A stretch of DNA of 64,000 bases from Adiantum capillus-veneris (GCA_014529385.2 CM043966.1:102745087-102809086), one strand, 5' to 3'; counted from the first letter of the stretch, positions 18,406-29,495 are shown. Program-made: numbers and translations. The notes: a model not told the origin generated them from the letters alone.

Positions 18406-18690
18406 AGACACAGTCACGGCGCTCAAAAACTCACTTTGATTAATAAATCTCCCCTTAGGTTACAAAACTTTGGCTTATATACCTCAGCCTTGGAGGTGAG
18501 AACATCTCTAATTATTTACATTAACAGGTGAAATTACTTCGGGATTACAAGCTGGAAACTCAATTGAGTCCCGTTACTTAATGAATGGCTCAAATCAAAA
18601 TTAATGTCGGAAAGACATTTATTACAATCAATGGTTACAAAATGATGGGTGTGAGCAAAAATGCGGGTGTGATCCTCTGCTGGCTCAACA
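17733..18690 (-). repeat. 5' LTR of element 1 (958 bp)
   Basis: Bounded by TG at 17733 and CA at 18690. Contains a (CT)n tract at about 18358-18403. Adjoins the primer site at its inner edge. Its overlap with the 3' LTR copy is almost identical. Confidence 0.95.
18474..18481 (-). promoter_or_regulatory. TATA box of the element 1 LTR promoter
   Basis: Minus strand TATATAAG, within the 5' LTR and conserved at 384-391 in the 3' LTR. Transcription would start roughly 30 bp further towards lower coordinates. Confidence 0.55.
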
Positions 18691-20660
18691 ACTAGCGACA
18701 AGCTATCAAGAACTTAACAAAAAAACACCAAGACACTTACACATCATTGTTGTCCATTACTTCACGTGGGAAGAGAGACAAAGTATCCAAGCTTAGTCCA
18801 AATCCACCCTCCTTGATTCAGCAAATGTTGGGCTTACACTAGTAGGAGAAATGATAGATTTCCTACTCTCAATTGAATGATCACTCTCTCTCTTACAATG
18901 GCATAGAGTTCCCTTGCTAATCCCCTATTACAACACATGCACATGCATAAGACAAAGAGCTTCCACTCAAGAGCTCCTTCTAGAGAGGTTGAGCTTGGCT
19001 TCTCAAGCTATAGCATAGTGCTCTTGCTTATGGCTCCCCCCTTTGTGCTAGCTACACCCTCCTTTTATAGCAATTTTGAAGGCTAGGGTTACTCCTCTAA
19101 CCATGGTTGGGTTAGATTTTCAGCAATTTATCTAATTTCTTTTGCTTGGAATTATCAAGAAGTTGGTGGGAAAAGAGAGAGGAGAGAAATGGAGGTGATA
19201 GGACTTTTCATAGTGGGTTAGTGTTAGTAGAGTTAGTATTAATTTACAAATGGAATTGGATATTTACAATGGGAGTATCCATGTAGGATAAGGAAGAAAA
19301 AATCTTAAGAGGTAAGAAAAGGTGGATTCCTTACAAGGTTGATGCTCCAAGTGTCTTGAGTAGGGCCAATTTTGACGCTTGTTGACGGTCCACTAGCTTT
19401 GACGGTACATTTTTTCTCCACTCTTGACCTTCCTTGAGAGACAAGGTAATTGAAGTTGAGTAATCAACCACCATGATGCTGTCTTTTAAGAGAAGAGGCT
19501 GAATTTTGTGGTTTTTTTGATAGATATGGGTAAATTGGAGGAGGAAAAATGAGACTAGGTGGTCAATTTTGGAATGGAATTGTGTGTGGGAGGTATGAGT
19601 TAAACATGGTTTCTCTTATTCTTCAAGGTTGAGGAGAAGGTGAGTAGGGTGCAGAGAGGAGTGGTGAGAGAGGTGGGGATGATGAGTGGAGAAGTGTGTG
19701 TGAAAGAGAAAAATGATAAAGTGGAAGAGAGAGTGTGGCTGCATAGTATGGGAAAACTGGGGTCCACTAATAAAATCATAGCTCACAGCTCGTAGCTCAA
19801 AAAAATATGAAACAATTTGAGACAAAAGTTCAGCCCACGAGCTACAACTTTTGTTTGTATCACCTTTTCAAATTCGGAGACCAAGTGAACTTTAAAAATT
19901 CAGCAAAACCGACCGTTTTTTTCCACTGCACAAGGTCCTTGTGAGGTCCTTCTTTGGATGATTCTTTTGAATACCTCCAAGAGTGAGCCCTCCATAGTGC
20001 ATGTATGCATGCCACCTACCCTTGACCTTATTTGGTAGGTCTATAATTGAAGATATTGTTGAGATCATGATATAAGTGAATAGTACAACTAAAAAAATCA
20101 AATATTGAGGGGTCTAAAAAATATGTACATGTCAAATATAAATAATATAAGTGGAAAAAATATAAAGGGGTCAAAAGAAATCTCTCTCATTATGAGGCTA
20201 CCATAAAAAGATAAATATTTTTGGTGTTCTAATTTTTTAGAAAAAAAACAAAATAGATGTAGGAAGGGAAAAATCACAATAGTGAAAAAATATACATATA
20301 AATAAAACTAGTTTTTTTGGATTTTTGTTGGGGTGGAGTTACACCAAATATAAGAGAAGCTTACATGAAAATATTTCTATATGGAATAAAGAGTATGAAA
20401 AATGGTAAGAAAAATTGTGGTAATGGTGAGGCAATGTACAGAGCATAAATAACACACACCTAGGTAGAAATATTTAAATAAATATCAAAATAATTATGAA
20501 AAAATCTTTTATTTAGGCCCTATATACAAAGAAATATTTACATACGCATGGGCCATAATATACTTATATTTTTTATTATTTTTTATTTTTTTGGCTCAAC
20601 TAGCCCAATGACTAGCTAATTGAGGGTTTTTTTAAGAAGATATGGGAAAAGTCCCGTGAC
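18691..20660. repeat. Noncoding LTR-like region left of element 2
   Basis: No gene found in about 2 kb. A TATA-like motif on the minus strand (TATAAAAGG) lies at about 19071-19079. The segment at about 19790-19920 resembles 26040-26180 in order and wording (a CAAAA..TTCAGC..AGCTA block followed by a TTCAAATTCGGA block), which would fit diverged LTRs of element 2 or of a related family. The stretch 20100-20600 is AT-rich. LTR boundaries were not identified. Confidence 0.35.
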
Positions 20661-22217
20661 TCACGCACGCCTATGTACAGTGAAATGGTAGGGATAGCCA
20701 CAGTGTTTGGGTGATTTTGGTAGGGTGAGGTAACTCACTGTGGCAATTATAAAGAGCCGAAAAACGGCTATCAGCAGCTGATAAAGAGGATCAGCTACAT
20801 GTGCATAATGTGGAATCCAAATAACATAGAAGACACATGCTCCCAGAAACCTTCTAACCTCAGTGATGCTAGTGCATGTTTCTTTCATTCTTTGGATGGC
20901 ATCTACCTTTGTTGGACAAGGTTTCCTACCATATGGCCCGCACATGTGCCCCACAATAAGCACTTCATTGACACCAAACATAGACTTTTTCCCTGACAAT
21001 GTAAGATTCACTTCTTCCAACCTAGACAAAATTTTATCACAATCATTTATTTGATTTACCACAAATCTGCGACATTCCTTGAGATCCAAAGCTTCATCTT
21101 TGTCACTTTCTTCACATCCTTTGATAGGCAAATCATCAATGAAAGGCATTGTGATTTGAGGAATAAAGTCACGTAAGACCTTATTCATCCCATTCATCAT
21201 ATGTGCAACCGAGTTGGTTGCTCCCTGTGGCAAGGTACACATCCTTACCAAACCCAAAGGTGTCCTCATGGTTGTCAAGTCTCTGCTTTCGATTGCAAGC
21301 TGAAATTGATCATACCCTGAGTAGAGATCCCCCATTGAGTAGATTGCCCTCCCTGCAAATGCCTCTGCAAACTCATCCACAATTGGACATGTACCTACAT
21401 TTCTAATTGTCACCTTGTTCACTGGTTGCATATCTTGGATGAAGCGTAGAGAACCATTCTTCTTCGGAAATGTGAACCACCTGTTTGAGTATGGAGCACA
21501 AGAAGGCTCCAAGATTCCCATTTTGATTTTCTCATTCAGTAGCTCTACTAACTTTGGCAAATGAGCCTTTGGAACCGGAATAGGCCGCAGATTCCAAGGC
21601 ACATGAGGTATTGTGAAAATTACCATAGGAGCTACAATAGAAGGATCAACACATCCTATCTCATGTGGCTCAAATGCAAAAGCCTTACCATGCTTTGAAA
21701 GCATTTCTTTAAAGCACTTTGTCTCCTCCTGTGTTAGAAACTCCTTGCGACCAATCTGCAAGTTTTGGAAAGACTCCTTTGTGAAGGTATGCCCAATCTT
21801 TTTAGGATTCCTCAAACTTGGTTGTAAAGAAGCCTGCTCAATCTTTTCCCTGTTGTTGGGTGGTAAGGGTGAAGCTACTGGTTTCACCTTCTTTGCTACA
21901 CTCTTGTATTTAGTTTCAACATGGACTTCTGGGCCAACTGTTTGGCTTTCTTTAAAGGCTTCTATTACTTGATACATTTCCATAGAGCAAACTTCCACAA
22001 CTTCATTTTCAAGATGCAAATTAGACCCCATTATAGCATCAAGCTCACCCATAGTATCTACAAAAGAAACTTGTTCACACAAACCCAAAACATTTTCAGT
22101 AGGCTCTAGCAACCCACTCTTTTTCATGCCTATTTGTACATTATGCACATATTGCCTCTCACATCTCTTCAAATCTTCAAGTTTTGTAAAACATACTGAT
22201 CCATTCTTTGTTACCAA
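20661..22217 (-). CDS. Reverse transcriptase of element 2 (C-terminally truncated)
   Basis: RT spans about residues 190-480. First catalytic Asp is D297 in GDLYSGYDQF; LPQGATNS is at 329-336 where MPFGLTNA is usual; the catalytic pair is IDDL at 360-363. RRFLGACVFY-type connection sequence follows at about 465. The last about 40 codons are not pol-like and reflect the deletion junction. The N-terminal about 170 residues link to the protease ORF, from which it is separated by a stop or frame break between 22217 and 22295. Confidence 0.88.
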   Translation of the reverse strand: MVTKNGSVCFTKLEDLKRCERQYVHNVQIGMKKSGLLEPTENVLGLCEQVSFVDTMGELDAIMGSNLHLENEVVEVCSMEMYQVIEAFKESQTVGPEVHVETKYKSVAKKVKPVASPLPPNNREKIEQASLQPSLRNPKKIGHTFTKESFQNLQIGRKEFLTQEETKCFKEMLSKHGKAFAFEPHEIGCVDPSIVAPMVIFTIPHVPWNLRPIPVPKAHLPKLVELLNEKIKMGILEPSCAPYSNRWFTFPKKNGSLRFIQDMQPVNKVTIRNVGTCPIVDEFAEAFAGRAIYSMGDLYSGYDQFQLAIESRDLTTMRTPLGLVRMCTLPQGATNSVAHMMNGMNKVLRDFIPQITMPFIDDLPIKGCEESDKDEALDLKECRRFVVNQINDCDKILSRLEEVNLTLSGKKSMFGVNEVLIVGHMCGPYGRKPCPTKVDAIQRMKETCTSITEVRRFLGACVFYVIWIPHYAHVADPLYQLLIAVFRLFIIATVSYLTLPKSPKHCGYPYHFTVHRRA

Positions 22218-22294
22218 GGAGCTCGTTGAAAACGCTTCACCTATTTTTGGATCAGGCGATACCCTTTTTCTTTCTGTACCACTGCAATCCCGCT

Positions 22295-24061
22295 TTACAA
22301 TGGTACTTGGACAAAACCCATCATTTCTCTATGATCATGAAACTCTTTGCTCACCTTTGGTAGAGGATTTTCTCTGAGGTTGTCACAATTTCTTTCATTG
22401 TTCACACAAACTGTGAGAAATTGGACAGCTCGTTTACCATCTTTGCTACGTATCGTAGCATATGTTGAACCATCATCCATTACCTTTGTTTCCATTCGAA
22501 CTCCCACAATGTAGGGCTGTCCAAGGATGAGATGATATGAAGATGTATCCTGTACAAAGAAGTTTTGGTCAATCTTTACATCACCTATTGTTACCTTCAC
22601 ACCTGGACATGCTGCATACAATTCACAGGATGAATTGTTTGCCACTTTTACCATCCAGCCATGATCTGTGTCCATCGGCCATTTGCACTTGTTGTAGAGA
22701 CTCTTTGACATTATGTTTATTTCTGAACCATGGTCAATCAAGGCAACAAATGGCTCTTCAAGATCACCTACCTTGACCAAAGTTTCTGTAGTAACCCTTG
22801 CCCAATGAATTCGTGAATAGTCACTCCTAGGAATATCTTCAACTTCTTCATCATCATTTGAGAAATGCACTTGCTTCACTCTCCCACTAGATTGGTAGCA
22901 TCCTACCATAGCTCCATCATTCTCCTTATTTTGCAGTTGCATCCCTTGTGTCTTTGAGGTTTCCCCTTCAACCTGTGGACGAGAAACTTCAGCAAGGGTT
23001 TGCCTCTTCCTCTTGATGATGTCAATGATCTCCTCATGGAATTCACGCTTTGCAATGCCAAGAACTTCTCCCAGAGTAAACTCAATCTTGCTATTCAAGA
23101 TCCTTTCCTCCAAGACTTTCTTTAAATCTGTAGCAACCTCAATATCAGATTGTAGTTTATAAGTTGGGCCTTTTGTCTTACCTTTTGTTGGCTCTTTCTT
23201 CTTTCCTGTTGTAGACTCCTCCATGAGTACTTCAGGTGGAGATGCTCCTTGTGTTGAGGGTGTTTGAGAAGGCATTGAGTCGCTTCTTCCCCCACTTCTA
23301 GAAGCTCTTTTTGATGATCCTTCATCAGCATTCTCACGTCTGCGCTTCTCTTCTACAATTGCCTCATTTTGTTGGCATTTTGTAATGTAGGCATGCACTG
23401 ACAATGAGTCCACTAGATCATTCCATCCTGTTTCTAGACGTATCCAATCACCTGCTTCATGTAGAATCTCTTTTGTAAGCTTTCCCTTTTTAGCTAATTG
23501 CATGACATTTGGCCAAATTTGACCATGATGGTCACTCACCTCTTCATCACAAAAATGTTCAATTTTTACTCCATAAGTAGCTGCCTCAACTGAAGAGGTG
23601 GCATGCTTGGTTGCCATATCTTCAACTAAGGTTTGCATTCCCCCCTTCCCAAAGTTAGTTCTCAAGGGTAGACCTGTCTCTCTTAAGTGGATTTTACCAT
23701 CCTTAAAAAAGACAACATCTTTTGACAAAGCATCACTAAAATCATCACAATCCCTTCTTACATGGTCTATACTATCACACCAAATACATCTATTAAAAAA
23801 CCCTTCTTTGGGCTGTTGTCTTTGCCTAGGAAGTGGCCCTAATGGTTGGCCTTTTTCTTCAAGCTTTGCAAACTTCACCTTCAAGTCACGCATTCCCTTC
23901 ACAAGCTCATCTAGCATGGACTCATCAAACTTAGGAGCGATAAAAGTAGGCTTTACCATTTTGTCAGAAGTTGAGGTGGAAGGACTTGTAGTGTTTACTA
24001 CCATCTTGTCCCTTCTTCTTTGTCGTTTGGCAAGCCAATGAGACAACACCTTCAACCTCAT
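22295..24061 (-). CDS. Gag C-terminus and aspartic protease of element 2
   Basis: A canonical zinc knuckle C-x2-C-x4-H-x4-C is at residues 92-105. Residues 230-370 are low complexity and charged. The retropepsin-like domain has DHGSE at 443-447 in the catalytic position (His in place of the usual Ser/Thr) and LGQPY at 513-517. The N-terminus overlaps the gag ORF (23964-24061) in a different frame, so gag is interrupted by a frameshift near 24030. Confidence 0.83.
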   Translation of the reverse strand: MRLKVLSHWLAKRQRRRDKMVVNTTSPSTSTSDKMVKPTFIAPKFDESMLDELVKGMRDLKVKFAKLEEKGQPLGPLPRQRQQPKEGFFNRCIWCDSIDHVRRDCDDFSDALSKDVVFFKDGKIHLRETGLPLRTNFGKGGMQTLVEDMATKHATSSVEAATYGVKIEHFCDEEVSDHHGQIWPNVMQLAKKGKLTKEILHEAGDWIRLETGWNDLVDSLSVHAYITKCQQNEAIVEEKRRRENADEGSSKRASRSGGRSDSMPSQTPSTQGASPPEVLMEESTTGKKKEPTKGKTKGPTYKLQSDIEVATDLKKVLEERILNSKIEFTLGEVLGIAKREFHEEIIDIIKRKRQTLAEVSRPQVEGETSKTQGMQLQNKENDGAMVGCYQSSGRVKQVHFSNDDEEVEDIPRSDYSRIHWARVTTETLVKVGDLEEPFVALIDHGSEINIMSKSLYNKCKWPMDTDHGWMVKVANNSSCELYAACPGVKVTIGDVKIDQNFFVQDTSSYHLILGQPYIVGVRMETKVMDDGSTYATIRSKDGKRAVQFLTVCVNNERNCDNLRENPLPKVSKEFHDHREMMGFVQVPL

Positions 24062-24758
24062 TCCAGTCGGTCTTTAGTCCTTGCTCAGCATCTTTATCTT
24101 CAAGAAGAAGCTCCAAATTTTCTTGAAACTCTTTACCTGCAGCTTGTAAGAAAGGATCTGTCTTCTCTGCATCTAGTGTGGCCCTTTCTGACCTGGTGAG
24201 TTGTGCATAGCGCCGCTCAAATTCCCTAAGTAGCTCTGTTATTGATAGTCCTTGCTTTGGCTTGACTACCCATTCTAAGAATGTCCTTTTGGTCACTCTC
24301 TCAGAGTCCTCCATGAAATATTCCTCCTTTAAAGCTACTTTGAGTTCTTCCCAATTTCTCCCATGCCCATCTTTAATTACCCTAACATGCTCTCTAATTT
24401 TTGGAGCAACAACTAGCTCAAAGCTTTGAATCATCTCACCTTCTGACACGCGATGCAGCTCCATCTCCTTCACATACTCGCGTAAGTACTTGATTACATC
24501 TTTGCCATTGAACTGATCCATTCTATTGACGACTGCTTGTATGGCCTTCGTTGCTGAAATCTCCCTTCTTTCAATGGCATGTTGTTGTTGCATGAACATT
24601 GCAAATTCTTGAAACATTTGCATTGTTGCTGGGTCAAAATGCATACCCTGTTTCTCAACATCATCACCCATGGTTATCCACAAAATCTCACCCTGGTAGT
24701 TTTGCGTCGAGTTCACCAAAAATATGTCAAGAAATTTGCGGTCTTGCCAGGAAAGCAC
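23964..24758 (-). CDS. Gag of element 2
   Basis: The likely start is the internal Met at about 24672 (MGDDVEKQG), as the first 29 codons lack gag character. Residues 60-215 show the retrotransposon gag fold pattern, including a YLREYVKEME helix and the ITELLREFERRYAQL block. The end runs out of frame into the zinc-knuckle ORF at 22295-24061. Confidence 0.8.
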   Translation of the reverse strand: MLSWQDRKFLDIFLVNSTQNYQGEILWITMGDDVEKQGMHFDPATMQMFQEFAMFMQQQHAIERREISATKAIQAVVNRMDQFNGKDVIKYLREYVKEMELHRVSEGEMIQSFELVVAPKIREHVRVIKDGHGRNWEELKVALKEEYFMEDSERVTKRTFLEWVVKPKQGLSITELLREFERRYAQLTRSERATLDAEKTDPFLQAAGKEFQENLELLLEDKDAEQGLKTDWNEVEGVVSLACQTTKKKGQDGSKHYKSFHLNF

Positions 24759-26731
24759 CGGGCTTATGGCTGTGAGAGTTTGTGAGAGAACTCAACAAAA
24801 ACTATATGAAGGAGTTAAACCATAGATGCCATGAAGACTAGGGTTTGGAAAGAAGTGCAATCAAAGAAGACTCACTCTTTCTCTCTTGCACTCACACACA
24901 CAAAGGAAGAGCACAAAAGAGAATGTCAAAACAATACGAAAATGAAAACATCAAGGCTATGGTCATATCGTATCATGGGTAATATGAAAGGGTTAATAGA
25001 TGAGTTAATGGCATTCAATCTAGGCTGACCAAATAGACTACGAATTGTTCTTTGGAATTGTAGTTTTGTGCTTACCATAATATATATATTTTGTCTACTG
25101 ATTGGGATTAATTGTGTGTACAAATCCTCTTGGTTCATAGTAAGATAACTACGCTTACATCAAAAGAAAAATTATAGTCTATGAGAGGTAGTATGATGGG
25201 ATCCGGTGATAGAAGTATTTCATTGAGCCTTTCAGGGCCGAAGAGAAACACTATACGTTGTTGAAAGTGCATTTTATGGCTAATCCATACGTTAATTCTA
25301 ATAGATCGTACAGAGTGAAAGCGATAGAAATGATCATCATGTGGGTTATTCATCTAGGATAGTATGTGAGAAATGTAGATATGAGAGAAGTGAAGAGATG
25401 AGAAGTTTCCCTCCCAAGCCCTATTCTTGCCCGTAGGCAATAAGGATACTGCGGGGAGAGATGTACCTGTAGCAAAGAGAACCTAGAGAGGATGAATTAC
25501 TAAGAATGAGAGAGATAGGTTTGGTTAAGGAGATGAGATTAGATACATATATATATTTGGATTAGAGATGAAAATGAAAACAACAAGAAATCAAGAAAAC
25601 ATCAATGTAGAACACATCTTACTTGAAACCCTTCGGCACCATTATTGATGGGAGAGAGAAGAAGAGGGGAGAATTCAACGTTGATTGATACGCCAAGTAC
25701 AACACCTTCTTTGATTAGAGTTGATCTTCCAAGGATAGCGTACAAGAATGGATAGTCTTCCTCTAGGAGAAAGTGTAGGCTTGGGCTTATGTTAATGGGG
25801 CTAAGTACAATTAGGCATTACTACTCACTCCCTCAAGAATTCCTCTCATCAATGGTTTGAATGCTTGAGTTTTTTCTTTTCAAGAAAGAAGAGGTCCCCT
25901 TTTATAGGTGAAGGGAACCCCCAAGGGTTTACACAAGAAGAGAGGAGCCAGTGTGAATAGGAATTGGAAAAGTTGGAAATGAGCTGTCCCTGGCATGATG
26001 TGGACAGACTGGGGTGTAGTATTTTGATCATATCTCCTCAACCGTGGCTCCAAATAAAAAAGTAAAAATATGGGCAAAAACTTCAGCTCATTAGCTAGGA
26101 TTTTCATTTTAAAATCATTTTTCAATTCGGATTGGAACCTTGTGTATAAAATTCATCAAAATAGGGTCATTTTCTGGCAGCAAAAGTCTTCCCGTGGTCC
26201 CCTTAGCCTAGACTTTCATTTAATTCCAAAGGACACCTCATGCCATATGAAAGCATGACATTGCTCCTTGACAAAGGTTTGTAATCATGCTTGCAATAAT
26301 GCATTAAAATAAGTGTATCTTTGAAATTATGCCACCTAGTGTCCCACTAGGATTTGATTCCCTCCTAGTAGTTATTTAAAAAGAAATATAAGAAAAGTAT
26401 AAAAAATACATAGAATATATATATATTGGAGTTTACCCTAGATATAGGATCTAGCTAGGGTGTGAGATGATAATGAGATACTAGAAATAAAGAATCAATG
26501 CTTTTTGCCCTAAGTTAAAGAGGCGGAGCTATTGAGCTTTTCCCATAGTATTTTCTGATGGTAAAGTAAGGATAGGTTACCCTTGAGAAAAATAATAGGA
26601 TGAGATAGAAGCCTTATTATTATAATTAAATATGCATATGTACATTATAAGAAAGACAATTATGTATCTAAAAAGTTACAAGATAGATCTTGTAGCATGC
26701 GTTCCCACTATGTACGTATTATAGCACGACA
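24759..26731. repeat. Noncoding LTR-like region right of element 2
   Basis: Probably includes the 5' LTR of element 2: a minus-strand TATA-like motif (TATAAAAGG) at about 25899-25907 and similarity at 26040-26180 to the left-hand block. No clear primer site was found. It contains a degenerate 209-bp tandem duplication at 24926-25353. No host gene seen. Confidence 0.35.
24926..25353 (-). repeat. Diverged 209-bp tandem duplication with two paralogous short ORFs
   Basis: Minus-strand ORFs at 24926-25138 (70 codons) and 25135-25353 (72 codons) align end to end; I count about 24 identities in the last 48 residues, with shared LFG..RLN and ILP motifs. The DNA is an old tandem duplication. Whether either ORF is translated is unknown. 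Confidence 0.5.
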
Positions 26732-27397
26732 CCGTGATGCCAAAAGTGTAAATTCCTCCCACTAAAACTCTACCAAGTGCTAACCTCTCATGAACTCCCC
26801 CCCCCCCCGATAGTAACCTCTCAGTGCCCTTTTATAGGTGTTGGCAGCTTGGATTAGGGCAATCCCGGTTTGATTAGGGTAAGATAATCGGGGAGACAAA
26901 GCAAGGCGGTGGGCCCGGTGTGGTTGACCCTTGCTTTCTCTTGGACGTTATTTAAAATGAAAACCTCTAGGTGGGCCTTTGTGACCATCACCTAGAGAGA
27001 GGAAATTTACAAATTGGGAATTTTACAAGGATTGGGTGAAAACTGGAAAATGATGATGATAATGACCTACGGTTTACTGAAAATGGTGTCGTGGTTGCGT
27101 GATGCCGATGATTGGCTGCTTGCCGGTGCATCAATGTAGTGCGTACGTCTTTTCAGAGTCGGCTGGGGCATGCCTTCGGCGCCTTTGTTCTTTTTGTTGT
27201 CGGTGTCACGTGATTCCGGTCGTCCTCCTTGGTTGTTGTTGTCGTAGTTGTGAAATCCTTCATTTTTTTTTGTATTTTTGGAGTGTGTGCATTTATGCGT
27301 GTGTGTTATATGTATAGGGGTGCGGGTGCATTTGTATACATAGGTGTAATTATATGTATAGATGTGTGTGCGTTTACGTGCGTGGGAACGGGGGTGT

Positions 27398-27435
<38 letters not shown>

Positions 27436-27500
27436 TTCTCTTTTTTTCTGTTTCGACGGTGCTGTGATGGGAGAGAAGGGGTGACAGAGAGAGAGAGAGA

Positions 27501-27566
<66 letters not shown>

Positions 27567-27958
27567 TGGTGTCTCGGTGCGGTGTCTACGGGCGTGACAC
27601 AGAGGAGCGTGAGAGTAGCAGAGGGGGGGGCTGCGGGGCCACCTGCTACTGCAGGTGAACGCTGAGCGCCGGGGGGGGAAGGAGAGGGTGTGAAGATGGG
27701 GGGGGGGGGGGGAGGGGGAGAGGTGAGGGGATAAGGGTGTGTTTGTTTGCATCAAGCATCCGCGAGGTCCGCGTGGGGGGGGGGGGGGGGGGGGTGAGTG
27801 AGGTGATGAGGAGGGGATGGGTGATGTTGCTTCAAGGGGCATCCGCATGGCTGGGTCCAGGGCGAGGCGTGGGCATGGCGTGAGTGCAGGCAGTTCGAAA
27901 GAGCGGGTGCAAAACCGGGGGGGGGGGGTGCTTATCAACGAAGGGGGAAAGGGTATAT

Positions 27959-28034
<76 letters not shown>

Positions 28035-28125
28035 CCCGTAAAGGCGAGTTCCCACCATAGGAAAGAGAGAGAGAGATGGGGTATGAGATTGTGAGGGGGG
28101 GGTGAGAGGATAGGGGTGGGAGTTT

Positions 28126-28188
<63 letters not shown>

Positions 28189-28784
28189 GGGAAGTGAGAT
28201 AGATAGAGAGAGAGAGAGAGAGAGTTTTTTTTTTAAAGGTGTACGGGCCGCTTCTAAGAGAGGGTGAGAGAGAGCTAGATCTAGGGCCAGGTGAAGATGA
28301 GGGGGGGGGGGGGTATAAGGCCGAAGAGGGTGTGGACGAGGGGGGGGGATGTACAATGTAGCGGCCCGTCGGGGCTGGGGTGTGGACGAGTAGAGATAGA
28401 ATGAGAATCTTTAAAAGAGGGAGAGAGAGAGAGAGAGAGAGAGTATATCATATCTGTGGCGGCCCGTCGGTGCTGGGGGGTGACAGAGGCTTAGGCGTCT
28501 CATGCGCCCACCGGGCCGCGTGATGAAGCGGTGGAGCAGGAGAGAGAGGGAATATTTGGCGGAGCCGAGCAGTAGGAGAGAGAGGGGTTCGACTTCTGGC
28601 GAAGGGGGGGTGATGTGTGGCCAAACTGGCGGCGCCCCGCTAGTAGTTAACCTTAGAGGGGGGGGGGGGGGGGGGAGGTATTGGTGACTGGTAAAGAGTT
28701 TTTCTTTTCTTTTCTTTTTGGTAATAGGCCTTCTTTTCCTTAGGGTGTGGTTCTCACGGTCATGGTTTCGAAAACCGACCATCA
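26732..28784 (-). repeat. 3' LTR of element 3, truncated at its outer end
   Basis: Aligns to 35925-37940 and ends with ACCGACCATCA at 28784. The U5 part matching 35443-35925 is absent. It contains a TATA-like motif (minus strand TATAAAAGGG, about 26828-26836), (TA)n at 27401-27430, (GT)n at 27511-27564, (GA)n at 27957-28030 and 28133-28186, and several poly-G runs. Confidence 0.88.
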
Positions 28785-28798
28785 TTAGCCCTCCCATC
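28785..28798 (-). promoter_or_regulatory. Probable polypurine tract of element 3
   Basis: Minus strand reads AGATGGGAGGGCTAA-like purine-rich sequence directly upstream of the 3' LTR. Weaker than that of element 1. Confidence 0.5.
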
Positions 28799-28811
28799 TG
28801 GCTAGAGGCAT

Positions 28812-29255
28812 TCATGCGTCTAGCTTTTCCTCGGCATCTCTAGTTGTGGAGTCAGAGGGTTCTCCCTCTTCTGGAATGTCTATCATAAACTCAGGGTTGT
28901 ACCTAAGAAAATACCTTTTCAACCTCCATCCATTGACTTTGGTCTTGTGAATTTTCCCATCCTCTTCCATGAGCTTGTAGGTGCCATTGTCATAGCGTTT
29001 CTTGACGATGAATGGGCCTTCCCATCTAGGTTGAAATTTCTTGTCCTTTCTGGTGTCAAATCTGTTGTCGTATCTCAATACTAGCATACCTTTTTCGAGG
29101 CCCTTTTCTTTAAGCCCTTGATTGAAGGTGAGCCAGCGTCGTTCTGCATGTGCTGCATAGTGATTGATTGCTTCTTTCCTATCTAGTTGGAGCCTCTCTA
29201 GATCTAGGATGTGGTTTCGGAGATTTACAATTGGGCGCTGTATCTGGCTAGCCAA
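28812..29255 (-). pseudogene. Integrase C-terminal part of element 3
   Basis: Contains a gypsy integrase C-terminal domain: a GMLVLRYDNR-type beta strand, KFQPRWEGPFIVKK at about residues 72-85, and a GTYKLMEEDG turn. The ORF continues upstream to the catalytic core but is separated from it by in-frame stop codons (near 29357 and 29494). Confidence 0.8.
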
Positions 29256-29495
29256 GACTCGTAGGCTGGCTATATGTACCTCAATGGGTAGAATTGCCTC
29301 TTTCCCATAAACTAAATGGAAAGGGGTGAAACCTAATGATACTCGGAACGTCGTTCAGTAGGCCCAAAGTGCTGCCATGAGATGTTTATCCCAGTCTCCT
29401 GTGTGATTGTTCACCTGCTTTGTGATGATTTTGCAAATCATTCCGTTTACCTTCTCTACTAGACCATTGCACCGTGAATAGTATGGTGTGGAATG

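Larger units (their letters stand above)
1..18690 (-). mobile_element. Element 1: very large Ty3/gypsy LTR retrotransposon
   Basis: Seen: the sequence at 1-600 recurs at 18083-18690 in the same orientation, with two substitutions and an 8-bp difference in a (CT)n tract. Between them lie gag, protease, RT, RNase H and integrase ORFs, all on the minus strand. The copy starts outside the window; about 350 bp of its 3' LTR are missing, so the full length is near 19 kb, long for a plant gypsy element. RT-RNase H-integrase order identifies Ty3/gypsy. The tRNA-Asp-like primer site and a large ORF between pol and the 3' LTR recall the Athila group, but I could not confirm lineage without a tree. Near-identical LTRs indicate recent insertion. 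The right flank reads ACTAG; the matching target duplication would lie left of the window. Confidence 0.95.
20661..24758 (-). mobile_element. Element 2: truncated Ty3/gypsy element
   Basis: Gag, protease and RT are present in order on the minus strand, but RNase H and integrase are absent: RT homology stops at about 20780 and is followed by noncoding DNA. The element is therefore internally deleted and cannot be autonomous. The RT type (LPQGATNS and IDDL boxes) differs clearly from elements 1 and 3. Confidence 0.85.

Noticed and set aside
20661-20996. Plus-strand ORFs near the end of element 2
   Set aside because: Shadows of the RT frame with no independent support.
24700-24725. Primer binding site of element 2 at TCGAGTTCACCA
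   Set aside because: The distance to the next TG and the lack of a matching LTR copy make it too weak to call.
27306-28356. Long Ser-Leu, Thr-His and Pro-rich ORFs
   Set aside because: They are translations of (CT)n, (CA)n, (TA)n and poly-G tracts. The same holds for 36542-37267, 42167-42722, 48688-49253, 53251-53600 and 58472-58771.
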